The notes below the pieces were generated by a model. That model saw nothing but the letters and a program-made list of their open reading frames with translations. It was not told the origin of the DNA and searched no databases. A stretch of DNA of 64,000 bases from Mesorhizobium loti. Its GTDB lineage: Bacteria > Pseudomonadota > Alphaproteobacteria > Rhizobiales > Rhizobiaceae. Both the position numbers and the translations under genes were made by a program. This document shows, one piece after another, positions 40,939-51,353 of this stretch; within the stretch, counting starts at the first letter, position 1, and every line of letters starts with the position of its first letter. The stretch covers positions 186,001-250,000 of the forward strand of contig NZ_LPWA01000001.1 of NCBI RefSeq assembly GCF_001510895.1, given 5' to 3'.

Positions 40939-41880
40939 TCATTCCGCGGCGAGCGGCAGGTCGACGAAATGATGGTCGGGTATCGACATCAACTCGGCCG
41001 AAAACCGCGTCAGGTCGTCGGCTAGCGCGTCGAAGCCGGCCGATTTCTGGAATGTCCGCTCGTTCATGTAAAGCCCGCGATTGACCTCGATCTGCAGCGC
41101 GTGGAGATGACGTGCCGGCCGCCCGTAATGCTCGGTGATGAAGCCTCCCGCATAGGGCTTGTTGTGCGCGACCGCGTAGCCCATGCCCGTAAGCAGGCCG
41201 ATCGCCGTCTCGGTCAGAGCCGCGGTCGCCGAAATGCCGAAGCGGTCGCCGATGATGAAATCCGGCCGCACGCCGTTATCGCCGACCCGGATGCTGGCCG
41301 GCATCGAATGGCAGTCGATCAGCACGGCATAGCCGAACCTGGCATGGGTCCTGGTCAACAGCCGCTTCAGCGTCTCGTGATACGGTTTGTAGACCGTCTC
41401 TATGCGCCCCACCGCCTCGGAGAGCGGCAGTCGCCCGGGATAGATGTCCAGCCCCTCGCCCACCAGCTTCGGCACGGTGCCGAGCCCGCCCGCGACGCGG
41501 GCCGAGCGGATGTTGCAGAAGGACGGCACCGGCTCCGCGAACATGCGCGGATCGAGCTCCCATGGCTCGCGGTTGACGTCGAGATAGGCGCGCGGGAAGT
41601 TCGCCGCCAGCATCGGCGCGCCGAGCGCGACGGCGCCGCCGAAAAGCTCATCGACATAGCAATCCTCCGACCGGCGTATGGCGTTGCGGTCGAGCCGCGC
41701 CATGGCGAGGAAGCGCTCGGGATAGTGGCGGCCGCTATGCGGCGAATTGAACAGGAAAGGGACGCGTTGCTCGGCGCCCGATCGGATTTCGAAGGGTGGT
41801 AGGACCGAAAAATCCTCGGCTGCCGTCTTCAATTTGAACGAACCAGGAAACAGCACTGCATCATGATGCGAAACTGCCAT
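40939..41880 (-). CDS. N-formylglutamate amidohydrolase family protein
   Basis: A 313-residue zinc-dependent amidohydrolase of the HutG family, which in characterised members releases formate from N-formyl-L-glutamate at the end of histidine degradation. Family blocks: FLFNSPHSGRHYPERFL (metal-binding His), SEDCYVDELFGGA, ANFPRAYLDVNREPWELD, ALQIEVNRGLYMNE and the central LIDCHSMP. In rhizobia such genes are often next to cpdR, as here (divergent, 165 bp). The rest of the hut pathway is not in the window, so the true substrate is open. Start ATG 41880. Confidence 0.9.
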   Translation of the reverse strand: MAVSHHDAVLFPGSFKLKTAAEDFSVLPPFEIRSGAEQRVPFLFNSPHSGRHYPERFLAMARLDRNAIRRSEDCYVDELFGGAVALGAPMLAANFPRAYLDVNREPWELDPRMFAEPVPSFCNIRSARVAGGLGTVPKLVGEGLDIYPGRLPLSEAVGRIETVYKPYHETLKRLLTRTHARFGYAVLIDCHSMPASIRVGDNGVRPDFIIGDRFGISATAALTETAIGLLTGMGYAVAHNKPYAGGFITEHYGRPARHLHALQIEVNRGLYMNERTFQKSAGFDALADDLTRFSAELMSIPDHHFVDLPLAAE

Positions 41881-41956
41881 CTTGCGCCCGGCATGTCCAG
41901 CATTTCAGGCCCGCGAAAACGGCTGGCCCTGGCGGCAAGGACAGGCCAACGTTCAC

Positions 41957-41985
41957 TTGATGTTTACCGTCTCCTCCTCATATAC
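41957..41985 (+). promoter_or_regulatory. Putative cpdR promoter
   Basis: TTGATG (41957-41962) and ATATAC (41980-41985) with a 17-bp spacer, about 60 bp upstream of the cpdR start. A GGTTAACG sequence just after the -10 (41991-41998) resembles a CtrA half-site. Confidence 0.45.
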
Positions 41986-42045
41986 AGGGATGGTTAACGG
42001 GCTTGCCCGTCGGCAGGCTTGGGGTGGTGATTCGGACGGGACAAC

Positions 42046-42408
42046 ATGGCACGCATTCTGCTGGCGGAAGACGATGACGATATGCGCCGGTTCCTCGTCA
42101 AGGCGCTGGAACGGGCCGGCTACCAGGTAAGCGATTTCGACAATGGCGCCAGCGCTTACGAGCGGCTGCGCGAGGAGCCTTTCTCGCTGCTTCTGACCGA
42201 CATCGTCATGCCGGAGATGGACGGCATCGAGCTCGCCCGCCGCGCCACCGAGATCGATCCGGACCTCAAGGTGATGTTCATCACCGGTTTTGCCGCCGTC
42301 GCGCTCAATCCGGATTCCAAGGCGCCCAAGGACGCCAAGGTACTGTCGAAGCCTTTCCATCTGCGCGATCTCGTCAACGAGGTCGAGAAGATGCTGCAGG
42401 CGGCTTGA
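42046..42408 (+). CDS. cpdR: Single-domain response regulator CpdR
   Basis: A 120-residue receiver domain with no output domain. Acidic residues DDDD at the N-terminus, phospho-acceptor Asp52 in LLLTDIVMPEMDG, and the conserved Lys in VLSKPFHLRDL are present. CpdR in Caulobacter and Sinorhizobium, when unphosphorylated, directs ClpXP to substrates including the CtrA regulatory pathway, linking the CckA-ChpT phosphorelay to proteolysis. The sequence ITGFAAVALNP is characteristic of the CpdR subgroup. It is divergent from the N-formylglutamate amidohydrolase gene. Confidence 0.93.
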   Translation: MARILLAEDDDDMRRFLVKALERAGYQVSDFDNGASAYERLREEPFSLLLTDIVMPEMDGIELARRATEIDPDLKVMFITGFAAVALNPDSKAPKDAKVLSKPFHLRDLVNEVEKMLQAA

Positions 42409-42423
42409 AGCATCTTCCGGCCA

Positions 42424-42525
42424 ATGCATGTTGCCCAAAGTGCGCGGCGGTTTTGGGGAAACGACATGCATAGAAACAGAGCCTGAAGCGAGTCGTTCGA
42501 ATCCGTTTCGACGCGACGCGCTTTA
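42424..42525. repeat. Rhizobial intergenic mosaic-type element, copy A
   Basis: Starts ATGCATGTTGCCCAAAG and contains a central inverted repeat closing with CGACATGCAT, then a second palindrome ending CGACGCGCTTTA. It is clearly homologous to the element at 55772-55874 over its whole length, with scattered substitutions. It lies 15 bp after the cpdR stop. Confidence 0.8.
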
Positions 42526-42625
42526 GGCATCGGCGCTTCCCGCCGCTGCGGCGAAACGGAGCTGTCTTTTCTTATTCCCGCTATTGACGCGCCGAACCAA
42601 AAATGGTGTATGCGCGGCTTCGGAT

Positions 42626-42700
42626 GGGCGTGTAGCTCAGCGGGAGAGCACTGCATTGACATTGCAGGGGTCACAAGTTCAATCCTTGTCACGCCCACCA
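42626..42700 (+). tRNA. tRNA-Val (anticodon GAC)
   Basis: A 75-nt cloverleaf with encoded CCA. The acceptor GGGCGTG pairs with CACGCCC; the D arm contains AGCTCAGCGGGAGAGC; the anticodon stem CTGCA/TGCAG closes the loop TTGACAT (anticodon GAC, Val); the T arm has TTCAATC. It stands alone between cpdR and a lipoprotein gene. Confidence 0.95.
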
Positions 42701-42715
42701 TCCAGCCAAATCCAA

Positions 42716-42815
42716 ATAAAGTAAGGCAATACGGCAGTAGGCAACAGGGCTTCGCCGCTGCGTTCCCGAATTTCCCCTATTGCCATACTCCCCTACTGCC
42801 CTACTCCCTCATTGA
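42716..42815. repeat. AGGCAATA/GGCAGTAGG-type imperfect inverted repeat after tRNA-Val
   Basis: GGCAATACGGCAGTAGGCAAC on the left is mirrored by an imperfect complement on the right (CCCTATTGCCATACTCC, CCTACTGCCCTACTCCC). These low-complexity variants of GGCAATAGG/GGCAGTAGG flank a short unique centre. I see no coding capacity. Confidence 0.5.
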
Positions 42816-42816
42816 A

Positions 42817-43032
42817 TCATTGCGGCGTGGGATCGGGCGAGTGACCGGGATTGCCACCGCCACCGCCGCCCTTGCCCTCGCGGCACGGCGCATCGCCGAT
42901 GCCGCAGCATTTGGCGTTATGGGTAACGTTCGGCTTGATGGTGTCGCAGTCCCTGTAGCTTGTCGTCTTGCAGCCGGCCAGCACGGAAACGGCGATGGCG
43001 GCGAGAAAGACCTTTCTTGAAACGATAGTCAT
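42817..43032 (-). CDS. Small lipoprotein with Gly-rich tail
   Basis: A 71-residue protein with a clear lipoprotein signal peptide: a basic start, a hydrophobic core and the lipobox LAGC with Cys21 as acylation site. The mature peptide is about 50 residues, with four further cysteines (RDC, KCCG, APCRE) that could form two disulfides, then a run of six glycines and a Pro-rich end. AAGGAG precedes the ATG. It is of unknown function and resembles small rhizobial hypothetical lipoproteins; the retained Cys means it is probably anchored in a membrane facing the periplasm. Confidence 0.75.
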   Translation of the reverse strand: MTIVSRKVFLAAIAVSVLAGCKTTSYRDCDTIKPNVTHNAKCCGIGDAPCREGKGGGGGGNPGHSPDPTPQ

Positions 43033-43162
43033 ATGGCGTTCTCCTTGATGAACTTGGTTCCTTACGCAGCGCTTGGTCGCGCTTCGCCACGGAACGGTTC
43101 AAAGGAGCGAAAGATTTTTTGTCGGCCGGCTGATCGGCAGGAGCCGACGGGGTAGGTCCGGC

Positions 43163-43240
43163 TCAGACGCCTGAGACGGCGCAGAGGGCTTTCATTCTGG
43201 CAACAGCGAGGTCAGGCTTGGCTAGCAATCCTGAGCCGTC
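43163..43240 (-). pseudogene. 3'-terminal scrap of a DUF993 gene
   Basis: Read on the minus strand, this piece encodes DGSGLLAKPDLAVARMKAL and continues to a TGA stop at 43163. It matches the last 25 residues of the intact DUF993 protein (43956-45110) at 19 positions without gaps, with DNA similarity extending into the stop codon. Only the terminus survives. The 700 bp between it and the intact gene holds a hypothetical membrane protein. Confidence 0.75.
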
Positions 43241-43272
43241 GCTTTGACTTTATCGCGTGAGCCATCGATAAA

Positions 43273-43749
43273 ATGCCGGCGATGGATGAGAACACGCGTC
43301 TTCCCAACTACGACCCAGCGTTCTGTCGCAACGTTGCGAAATGGGGAGCAGCAGTCTGCTTCGTTGGAGTTGTTGCCGAGATTTGCATCTTTTCGCTAGT
43401 CGATCCGGCCCACGGGAGCTGTCCCGCATGGATCATATACGACCCAAGCGGCCACCCTATTTCCCTAGGGGTTGTCTTCGCGCTGACCCTCTTCCCCGCC
43501 TTTTGGGCCTGCTTCGTCTTTTTCAATTGGAAGCATTTTTCGCAAGTGATCCATGCGCAGGCCACAGGTACTTATACACCTGGACCTCTCCTGCAAGCAT
43601 TGCGAGACTACCGGCCCATCGATTACCGCGTGTTTCCCTACAATCAGGTATTTTTGGTTGTTATTCTCGGCTGGAGCATATTCTGCACGAGCCCTCTTTG
43701 GCTGATGCTTCTCGGCTGTACCGGCCTCGCTCGCTATTTGCCTCTCTGA
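43273..43749 (+). CDS. Hypothetical membrane protein
   Basis: A 158-residue protein I do not recognise. It has three hydrophobic segments (about 25-43 around AAVCFVGVVAEICIFSLV, 65-86 around VVFALTLFPAFWACFVFF, and 124-146 around VFLVVILGWSIFCTSPLWLML) and six cysteines, with a basic loop after segment two. The base composition is visibly less GC-rich and the codon use more mixed than in neighbours, suggesting recent acquisition. It sits between the DUF993 scrap and the intact DUF993 gene. The start could be 43273 or 43282; neither has a strong ribosome-binding site. Confidence 0.6.
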   Translation: MPAMDENTRLPNYDPAFCRNVAKWGAAVCFVGVVAEICIFSLVDPAHGSCPAWIIYDPSGHPISLGVVFALTLFPAFWACFVFFNWKHFSQVIHAQATGTYTPGPLLQALRDYRPIDYRVFPYNQVFLVVILGWSIFCTSPLWLMLLGCTGLARYLPL

Positions 43750-43955
43750 GCCATACCTTCGAAAAAATCTGCTGGGAACCATGTAGAGCGGGAGTCCGGG
43801 GCGTGTTCCCCCCTCCGCGTGCTCCGACGTATGACGGGGAGGAGTTCAAAGCCCTAGGCGTTCCCTTGCTGTCACAATCTCATCCAGCACATGGGGACCG
43901 GCAAGTAGAGCGCAGCTCGGCGAATGCGCGAGATGCCTTTCCTGGTTTGCCGGAA

Positions 43956-45110
43956 TCAGACGCCCGCGACCGCGCAGAGGGCCTTCATCCTGGCGACGGC
44001 GCGCTCGGGATCGGCCAGCAATCCGGCCTGATCGGCGAGGCGAAAGATGTCGCCGTAGTGACATATGCCGCGTGCCGACTGCATGCCGCCGACCATGGCG
44101 AAATGATCCTGGTGTCCGTTCAGCCAGGCCATGAAGACGATGCCCGCTTTGTAATATTCGGTCGGCGCCTCGAAGATCTTGCGCGACAAAGGCACGGTCG
44201 GCGCCATCAGTGCGTCGTAGCCGGCCCGGTCGCCCTCGGCGAGCCTGGCCAGCGCGGCGTTCGCCACCGGCGCGATGGCGTCGAAGATGCCGAGCAGCGC
44301 ATGCGAATGCCGCTTGCCGTCGCCGGCGATCAGCTCCGGATAGTTGAAATCGTCGCCCGTGAACATCAACACGCCTTCCGGCAGGCGATCGCGCAGCAGC
44401 ACCTCCTTGCCGGCGTCGAGCAACGATATCTTTATGCCTTCGACCTTGTCGGCATGCCGCTCGATGATGGCAACGACCGTGTCGAGCGCGGGCTCGAAAT
44501 CCCGGCTGCCCCAATAGCCCTTGAGCGCCGGATCGAACATGTCGCCCAGCCAGTGGAGGATCACCTTGCCCGACGCTTGGCTAAGGATGCGGTCGTAGAC
44601 GCGGGCATAGTCGTCCGGGCCTTTGGCCACCGCCGCAAGCGCGCGGCTCGCCATCATGATCGCCTTGCCACCCTCGCCCTCGATGAAGGCGAACTGCTCC
44701 TCATAGGCGCGGATCACATCGTCCAGCGTCTTTGCCGCCGCCGGCGCCAGATGGTCGGTGCCGGCGCCCGAAGCGAGATCGGCACCCTTCACCGTGCGCG
44801 CCTCGGCGATCGAGCGCCGGATCAGTTCCCTGGCGCTCGCCCAGTCGAACCCCATGCCGCGCTGCGAGGTGTCCATGGCTTCGGCGATGCGAAACCCGAG
44901 CCGCCACAGGTGATGGCGAAAGGCCATGGTCCTATCCCAGTCGACTGCAGCCTGAGACCAGGGATCGGTCATGGCGAAGGGATCGGCGACGACATGGGCC
45001 GCGGCATAGGCGACGCGCGGGAAATCCGCGCCGATGATCGCGTCCGCCGGCTGGCCGACCAGCCGGTAGCCGACACGGTCGCCACTCTCCGCAGGCAGGA
45101 TGATGTCCAT
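43956..45110 (-). CDS. DUF993 family, dihydrodipicolinate-synthase-like aldolase
   Basis: A 384-residue protein of DUF993, distantly related to the (beta/alpha)8 dihydrodipicolinate synthase/N-acetylneuraminate lyase superfamily. Recognisable blocks: FRHHLWRLGFRIAEAMDTSQRG, SGKVILHWLGDMFDP, the central VEGIKISLLDAGKE, whose lysine would be the Schiff-base candidate, and the C-terminal FMAWLNGHQDHFAMVGG. The natural reaction is unknown; a retro-aldol step on an oxidised sugar is plausible from the fold. GGAGATTTCC precedes the ATG at 45110. It is divergent from a LacI gene, with an operator-like palindrome at 45140-45151 just upstream, and is probably co-regulated with the 45342-60107 operon. 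Confidence 0.85.
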   Translation of the reverse strand: MDIILPAESGDRVGYRLVGQPADAIIGADFPRVAYAAAHVVADPFAMTDPWSQAAVDWDRTMAFRHHLWRLGFRIAEAMDTSQRGMGFDWASARELIRRSIAEARTVKGADLASGAGTDHLAPAAAKTLDDVIRAYEEQFAFIEGEGGKAIMMASRALAAVAKGPDDYARVYDRILSQASGKVILHWLGDMFDPALKGYWGSRDFEPALDTVVAIIERHADKVEGIKISLLDAGKEVLLRDRLPEGVLMFTGDDFNYPELIAGDGKRHSHALLGIFDAIAPVANAALARLAEGDRAGYDALMAPTVPLSRKIFEAPTEYYKAGIVFMAWLNGHQDHFAMVGGMQSARGICHYGDIFRLADQAGLLADPERAVARMKALCAVAGV

Positions 45111-45139
45111 GGAAATCTCCCTTTGCCGCAGCCTATAAA

Positions 45140-45151
45140 TGGAACGTTCCA
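45140..45151. promoter_or_regulatory. LacI-type operator upstream of the DUF993 gene
   Basis: TGGAACGTTCCA is a perfect 12-bp palindrome 30 bp upstream of the DUF993 start. The flanking AATAAAT is repeated beside the second copy at 45294-45305, so the shared motif is longer than the palindrome. A central CG with dyad symmetry is typical of LacI-family operators. Confidence 0.75.
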
Positions 45152-45293
45152 ATAAATCAAGAACCTTTATGATCCTGACAACTGAAGCGATTCAACGCTA
45201 CGGCTCGGCGTCAAAGTCTTGCATTTGCGGCCAATCCATTCAAATTTTCGAATTCCGCGAGAATCCCGATTGACTCTGGCTTGGCATGATGTT

Positions 45294-45305
45294 TAGAACG
45301 TTCCA
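45294..45305. promoter_or_regulatory. LacI-type operator at the lacI-operon promoter
   Basis: TAGAACGTTCCA shares GAACGTTCCAATAAAT with the first copy. It overlaps the predicted -10: TTGACT lies 17 bp upstream of TTAGAA, so bound repressor would block polymerase. It is 36 bp before the lacI start. Confidence 0.75.
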
Positions 45306-45341
45306 ATAAATTTCGACACCGAATATGGAGAGCGCACCGAC

Positions 45342-47402
<2,061 letters not shown>

Positions 47403-47406
<4 letters not shown>

Positions 47407-49004
47407 GCAAGGTCGTTTCCGCAGCGCAGGCCGCCAGCCTGATCAGGGACGGCGTGGTCGTCTCGGTCTCCTCATCGAGCGGCCTGGGCTGTCCGGACGC
47501 CGTGCTTGCCGCGATCGGCGAGCGCTTCGACACCGAGGGTCATCCGAAGGCGATCACCACGCTGCACCCGATCGCCGCCGGCGACATGTATGGCATCAAG
47601 GGCATCGACCATCTCGCCAAGCCGGGCCTGCTGAAGCGCACGCTCTGCGGCTCCTATCCTTCCGGCCCCTCATCCGCCGAACCGCCGCAAATCTGGAAGA
47701 TGATCGGCGACAATTCGGTCGCCGCCTATAACGTGCCGTCCGGCATCCTGTTCGACATGCATCGCGAGGCCGCCGCAAAGCGGCCCGGCGTGCTGACCAA
47801 GGTCGGTCTCGACACTTTTGTCGACCCGCGCCACCAGGGCTGCGCCATGAATGCGGCAGCCAGCGAGCCCATCGTCTCGGTGCAGCAGTTCGACGGCGAG
47901 GAATGGCTCTATTTCCGCGCCATCGTCCCCAACATCTCGATCATCCGCGCCACCACCGCCGACGAGCGCGGCAACCTCACCTACGAGCATGAAGGCGCCT
48001 ATCTCGGCGGCCTGGAACAGGCGCTCGCTGCCCGCAACAATGGCGGCATCGTCATTGCGCAGGTGAAGCGCGTCGTCGAAAACGGCACGCTGAAGCCGCA
48101 TGACGTGCGCGTGCCCGGCGTCCTGGTCGACCACATCGTGGTGGCGCCCGACCAGTTGCAGACGACGCAGACGCCTTACGACCCGGCGATCTCGGGCGAG
48201 ATCTTCCGGCCGCTCTCGACCTTCCGCACGCCGGAGATGAATGTCCAGAAGGTGATCGCGCGCCGCGTCGCCATGGAGTTGCGCGACGGCATGGCCGTCA
48301 ATATCGGCTTCGGCATCTCGGCCAACGTGCCGCGCATCCTTCTGGAGGAAGGCCAGCACGGCAAGGTCACCTGGGTGATCGAGCAGGGCGCGGTCGGCGG
48401 CGTGCCGCTGCTCGACTTCAAGTTCGGCTGTGCCTCGAACGCCGAAGCGATCATGCCCTCTCCGCACCAGTTCATCTATTTCCAGGCCGGCGGCTTCGAC
48501 GCCTCGCTGCTCTCCTTCCTGCAGATCGACCGCCATGGCTCGGTCAACGTGTCGAAGCTCTCGGCGCGGCCGCATGTCACGGCCGGCGCCGGCGGTTTCG
48601 TCGACATCACGTCGCGGGCGAAAAAGATCGTCTTCTCCGGCTTCTTCAACGCCGGCGCAAAACTCTCGCTGGCCGACGGCGCCATCCGCATCGACCAGGA
48701 AGGCAAGGTCAAGAAGGTCGTCGAGGAGGTCGAGCATATCTCCTTCTCCGGCAAGCGGGCGATCATGCAAGGCCAGGACATCACCTATGTCACCGAGCGC
48801 TGCGTGATGAAGCTGACGCCGGACGGGTTGATGGTGACGGAGCTGGCGCCCGGCATCGATCTCGAACGCGATGTGCTGGCGCAGGCCGAGATTCCGCTTG
48901 CCGTCGCCAACGACCTCAAGGTCACGCCCGCGTCGCTCTATCAGGATCGGCCGATCGGCCTGTCGCTCAACGGCGGCGCCACGCTTGGAGGCGCGCATGG
49001 CTGA
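47403..49004 (+). CDS. Acyl-CoA:acetate/3-ketoacid CoA-transferase, fused two-domain type
   Basis: A 533-residue class I CoA-transferase with both halves (alpha- and beta-like) in one chain, as in YdiF. The catalytic Glu327 is in TWVIEQGAVGGVPLL, preceded by the VNIGFGISANVPRIL block; the N-terminal half has the VSSSSGLGCPDAVLAAIGERF CoA-binding region. It should move CoA from a donor such as acetyl- or succinyl-CoA to a carboxylic acid generated by the pathway. It starts at a TTG that overlaps the preceding stop (TTGA) and ends 8 bp into the next gene. The enzyme implies that the pathway ends in a CoA thioester. Confidence 0.9.
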
Positions 49005-49773
49005 GCGTCTCGTTACCTTCGAGCAGGACGGTGTGATCGGCGTCGTCACGCTGCGCCGGCCGGAAAAGTTCAACGCGCTCGACATTCCGATGCTGCGCGC
49101 GCTCGAAGCAGCGCTCGACGAGGCCGAACTGGCCAAGGGCGTCCGCGTCGTGCTTGTCCGCGGCGAAGGCAAAGGCTTTTGCGCCGGCGGCGACGTCGAG
49201 GCCTGGGCACAATTAAGCGCCGCCGATTTCCAGGTGCAGTGGGTGCGCAACGGACACCGCGTCTTCGACCGGCTGGCGCGGCTCCGGCAGCCGACAATCG
49301 CGGTGCTGTCCGGCCATGCGCTGGGCGGCGGTCTGGAACTGGCCGCTGCCTGCGATTTCCGCGTCGCCGAAACCCAGGTGAAGCTCGGCTTCCCGGAAAC
49401 CTCGATCGGCGTCGTGCCTGGCTGGTCCGGCACACAGCGCGCCGTGCGCCGCTTTGGCGCGCAGACGGTGCGGCGCATGGTGCTCGGCGGCGAGATTTTT
49501 CTCGCCCCTGACGCGCTTGCGCTCGGCGTCGTCGACCGTGTCGTCGAAACCGGCAAGGCATTCGATGAAGCGAAAGTCTGGGGCGAAAAAATCGCCGAGC
49601 GCGGTCCGCTGGCGACCGAAGCCGCCAAGCTGATGATCGGCGTTGCCGAGGGCGAGGAGGATGCCGCCGCCACGGAAGCGCTGGCCAGCGGCTTCATCGC
49701 GCTGACCGGCGACCTCAAGGTCGGCGTCGGCGCCTTCAAGGCCAAGCAGAAGCCGGCCTTTTCGAGATCCTAG
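48997..49773 (+). CDS. Enoyl-CoA hydratase/isomerase family protein
   Basis: A 258-residue crotonase-fold protein. The oxyanion-hole segments GEGKGFCAGGDVEAW and GHALGGGLELAAACDFR are intact; PETSIGVVPGWSGTQR contains the usual catalytic-region Glu. It would hydrate, isomerise or cleave the CoA thioester formed by the preceding transferase, whose 3' end it overlaps by 8 bp. Methylglutaconyl-type or hydroxyacyl-type substrates cannot be separated by sequence alone. The ATG at 48997 follows TTGGAGGCG. The aldehyde dehydrogenase gene follows after 10 bp. Confidence 0.9.
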   Translation: MAERLVTFEQDGVIGVVTLRRPEKFNALDIPMLRALEAALDEAELAKGVRVVLVRGEGKGFCAGGDVEAWAQLSAADFQVQWVRNGHRVFDRLARLRQPTIAVLSGHALGGGLELAAACDFRVAETQVKLGFPETSIGVVPGWSGTQRAVRRFGAQTVRRMVLGGEIFLAPDALALGVVDRVVETGKAFDEAKVWGEKIAERGPLATEAAKLMIGVAEGEEDAAATEALASGFIALTGDLKVGVGAFKAKQKPAFSRS

Positions 49774-49783
49774 AGAAGAAACG

Positions 49784-51295
49784 ATGAACGCACCTCTCAA
49801 CATTGCCATGCCGGCCGAGGCGTCCCAAGCGCCGAAGACCTACAAGCTTTTGATCGACGGCAAGCATGTCGATGCCCGCGACGGCCGCAGCATCGAGCGC
49901 AGCAGCCCCGGCCACGGTTTTGCCGTTTCGCGCTATGCCCAGGCAGGCGCCGCGGAAGTCGAAGCCGCGGTGCAAGCCGCCCACAAGGCCTTCGAGACCG
50001 GCCCCTGGCCGCGCATGAAGGCCTCCGAACGGGCCGCCGTGCTGCTCAAGGCGGCCGACCTGATCGAAACCCAGTTGGAAGAGATCGCCAGGCTCGACGC
50101 GCTGGAATCCGGCAAGCCGATCGCCCAGGCGCGCGGCGAGATCGGCGGCGCCGTCGACATCTGGCGCTATGCGGCATCGCTTGCCCGCACGCTGCATGGC
50201 GAGAGTTATGCCAATCTCGGCGATTCCATGCTGGGCGTGGTGCTGCGCGAGCCGATCGGCGTCGTCTCGATCATCACGCCGTGGAATTTCCCCTTGCTGA
50301 TCATCAGCCAGAAACTGCCCTTCGCGCTCGCCGCCGGCTGTACGGCGGTGGTGAAGCCGAGCGAAATGACGTCGGCCTCGACCTTCGTGCTCGGCGACAT
50401 CCTGCTGGAAGCCGGGCTGCCGGCGGGTGTCGTCAATATCCTCGCTGGCTTGGGTAGCGACGTCGGCGCACCCATGGTCAGCCATCCGCTGGTCGAGATG
50501 GTCTCCTTCACCGGCTCGACCCGCGTCGGCAAGATGACCATGGCAGCGGCCTCGAATTCGCTGAAGAAAGTCTCGATGGAGCTCGGCGGCAAGAACGGCC
50601 AGATCGTCTTTCCTGATGCCGACCTCGAAGCGGCGGCGGACGCCGCGGTGTTCGGGGGCTTCTTCAACGCCGGCGAGTGCTGCAATGCCGGCAGCCGGCT
50701 CATCGTGCACGAGGCGATCGCCGATGATTTCCTCGGCGCCGTCAAGGCGCTGGCCGGGAAGGTGAGAGTCGGCGACCCGCTTGACGACCGCACCAAGGTC
50801 GGCGCCATGATCTCGGCCGACCACATGGAAAAAGTAGCCGGCTATGTGACGGCCGCGAAAACCGATGGCGGCAGCGTTTATAGCGGCGGTGGACGGCTCG
50901 CTTCCAACGCCGGCCAGTATCTCGACCCGACCATCGTCCGCAACGTGACCGAGGACATGGCCATCGCGCGTGAGGAAGTGTTCGGGCCGGTGCTGTCCGT
51001 GCTGACATTTGAAACGATTGAAAAGGCATTGCACATCGCCAACAACACGCCCTATGGTCTGTCTGCGGGTGTGTGGAGCGCCAGCATCGACACGTGCATG
51101 TCGGTGGCGCGCGGTGTGCGTTCGGGGACGGTTTGGGTGAACACGTTTATGGAAGGTTATCCCGAACTGCCTTTCGGCGGCTACAAGCAGTCCGGTCTCG
51201 GACGCGAACTCGGCAAACGCGCCGTCGAGGACTATACAGAGGAAAAGACTATCCAGTTTCATCGCGGCCAACGCACCGGATGGTGGGTCGGCTGA
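49784..51295 (+). CDS. NAD(P)-dependent aldehyde dehydrogenase
   Basis: A 503-residue ALDH-superfamily enzyme that oxidises an aldehyde to its acid. Catalytic Cys300 lies in NAGECCNAGSR, the activating Glu in SMELGGKNGQIV, and the cofactor-binding motif SFTGSTRVGKMT is complete; PWNFPLLIISQKLPFALAAG and the C-terminal PFGGYKQSGLGRELG are standard. The closest general class is betaine-aldehyde/gamma-aminobutyraldehyde-like. In this operon it probably supplies the acid substrate for the CoA-transferase. A 58-bp gap with a strong AAGGGAGG leads into the transporter genes. Confidence 0.93.
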   Translation: MNAPLNIAMPAEASQAPKTYKLLIDGKHVDARDGRSIERSSPGHGFAVSRYAQAGAAEVEAAVQAAHKAFETGPWPRMKASERAAVLLKAADLIETQLEEIARLDALESGKPIAQARGEIGGAVDIWRYAASLARTLHGESYANLGDSMLGVVLREPIGVVSIITPWNFPLLIISQKLPFALAAGCTAVVKPSEMTSASTFVLGDILLEAGLPAGVVNILAGLGSDVGAPMVSHPLVEMVSFTGSTRVGKMTMAAASNSLKKVSMELGGKNGQIVFPDADLEAAADAAVFGGFFNAGECCNAGSRLIVHEAIADDFLGAVKALAGKVRVGDPLDDRTKVGAMISADHMEKVAGYVTAAKTDGGSVYSGGGRLASNAGQYLDPTIVRNVTEDMAIAREEVFGPVLSVLTFETIEKALHIANNTPYGLSAGVWSASIDTCMSVARGVRSGTVWVNTFMEGYPELPFGGYKQSGLGRELGKRAVEDYTEEKTIQFHRGQRTGWWVG

Positions 51296-51353
51296 GTTGG
51301 GAGACACCAGCGGACATCCGCCGGTGACGTGAATGCAACAAGGGAGGTAGTAC

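Noticed and set aside
42626..43960. Genomic island integrated at tRNA-Val
   Set aside because: No integrase and no repeated tRNA 3' end found downstream in the window; the composition change is limited to one small gene.
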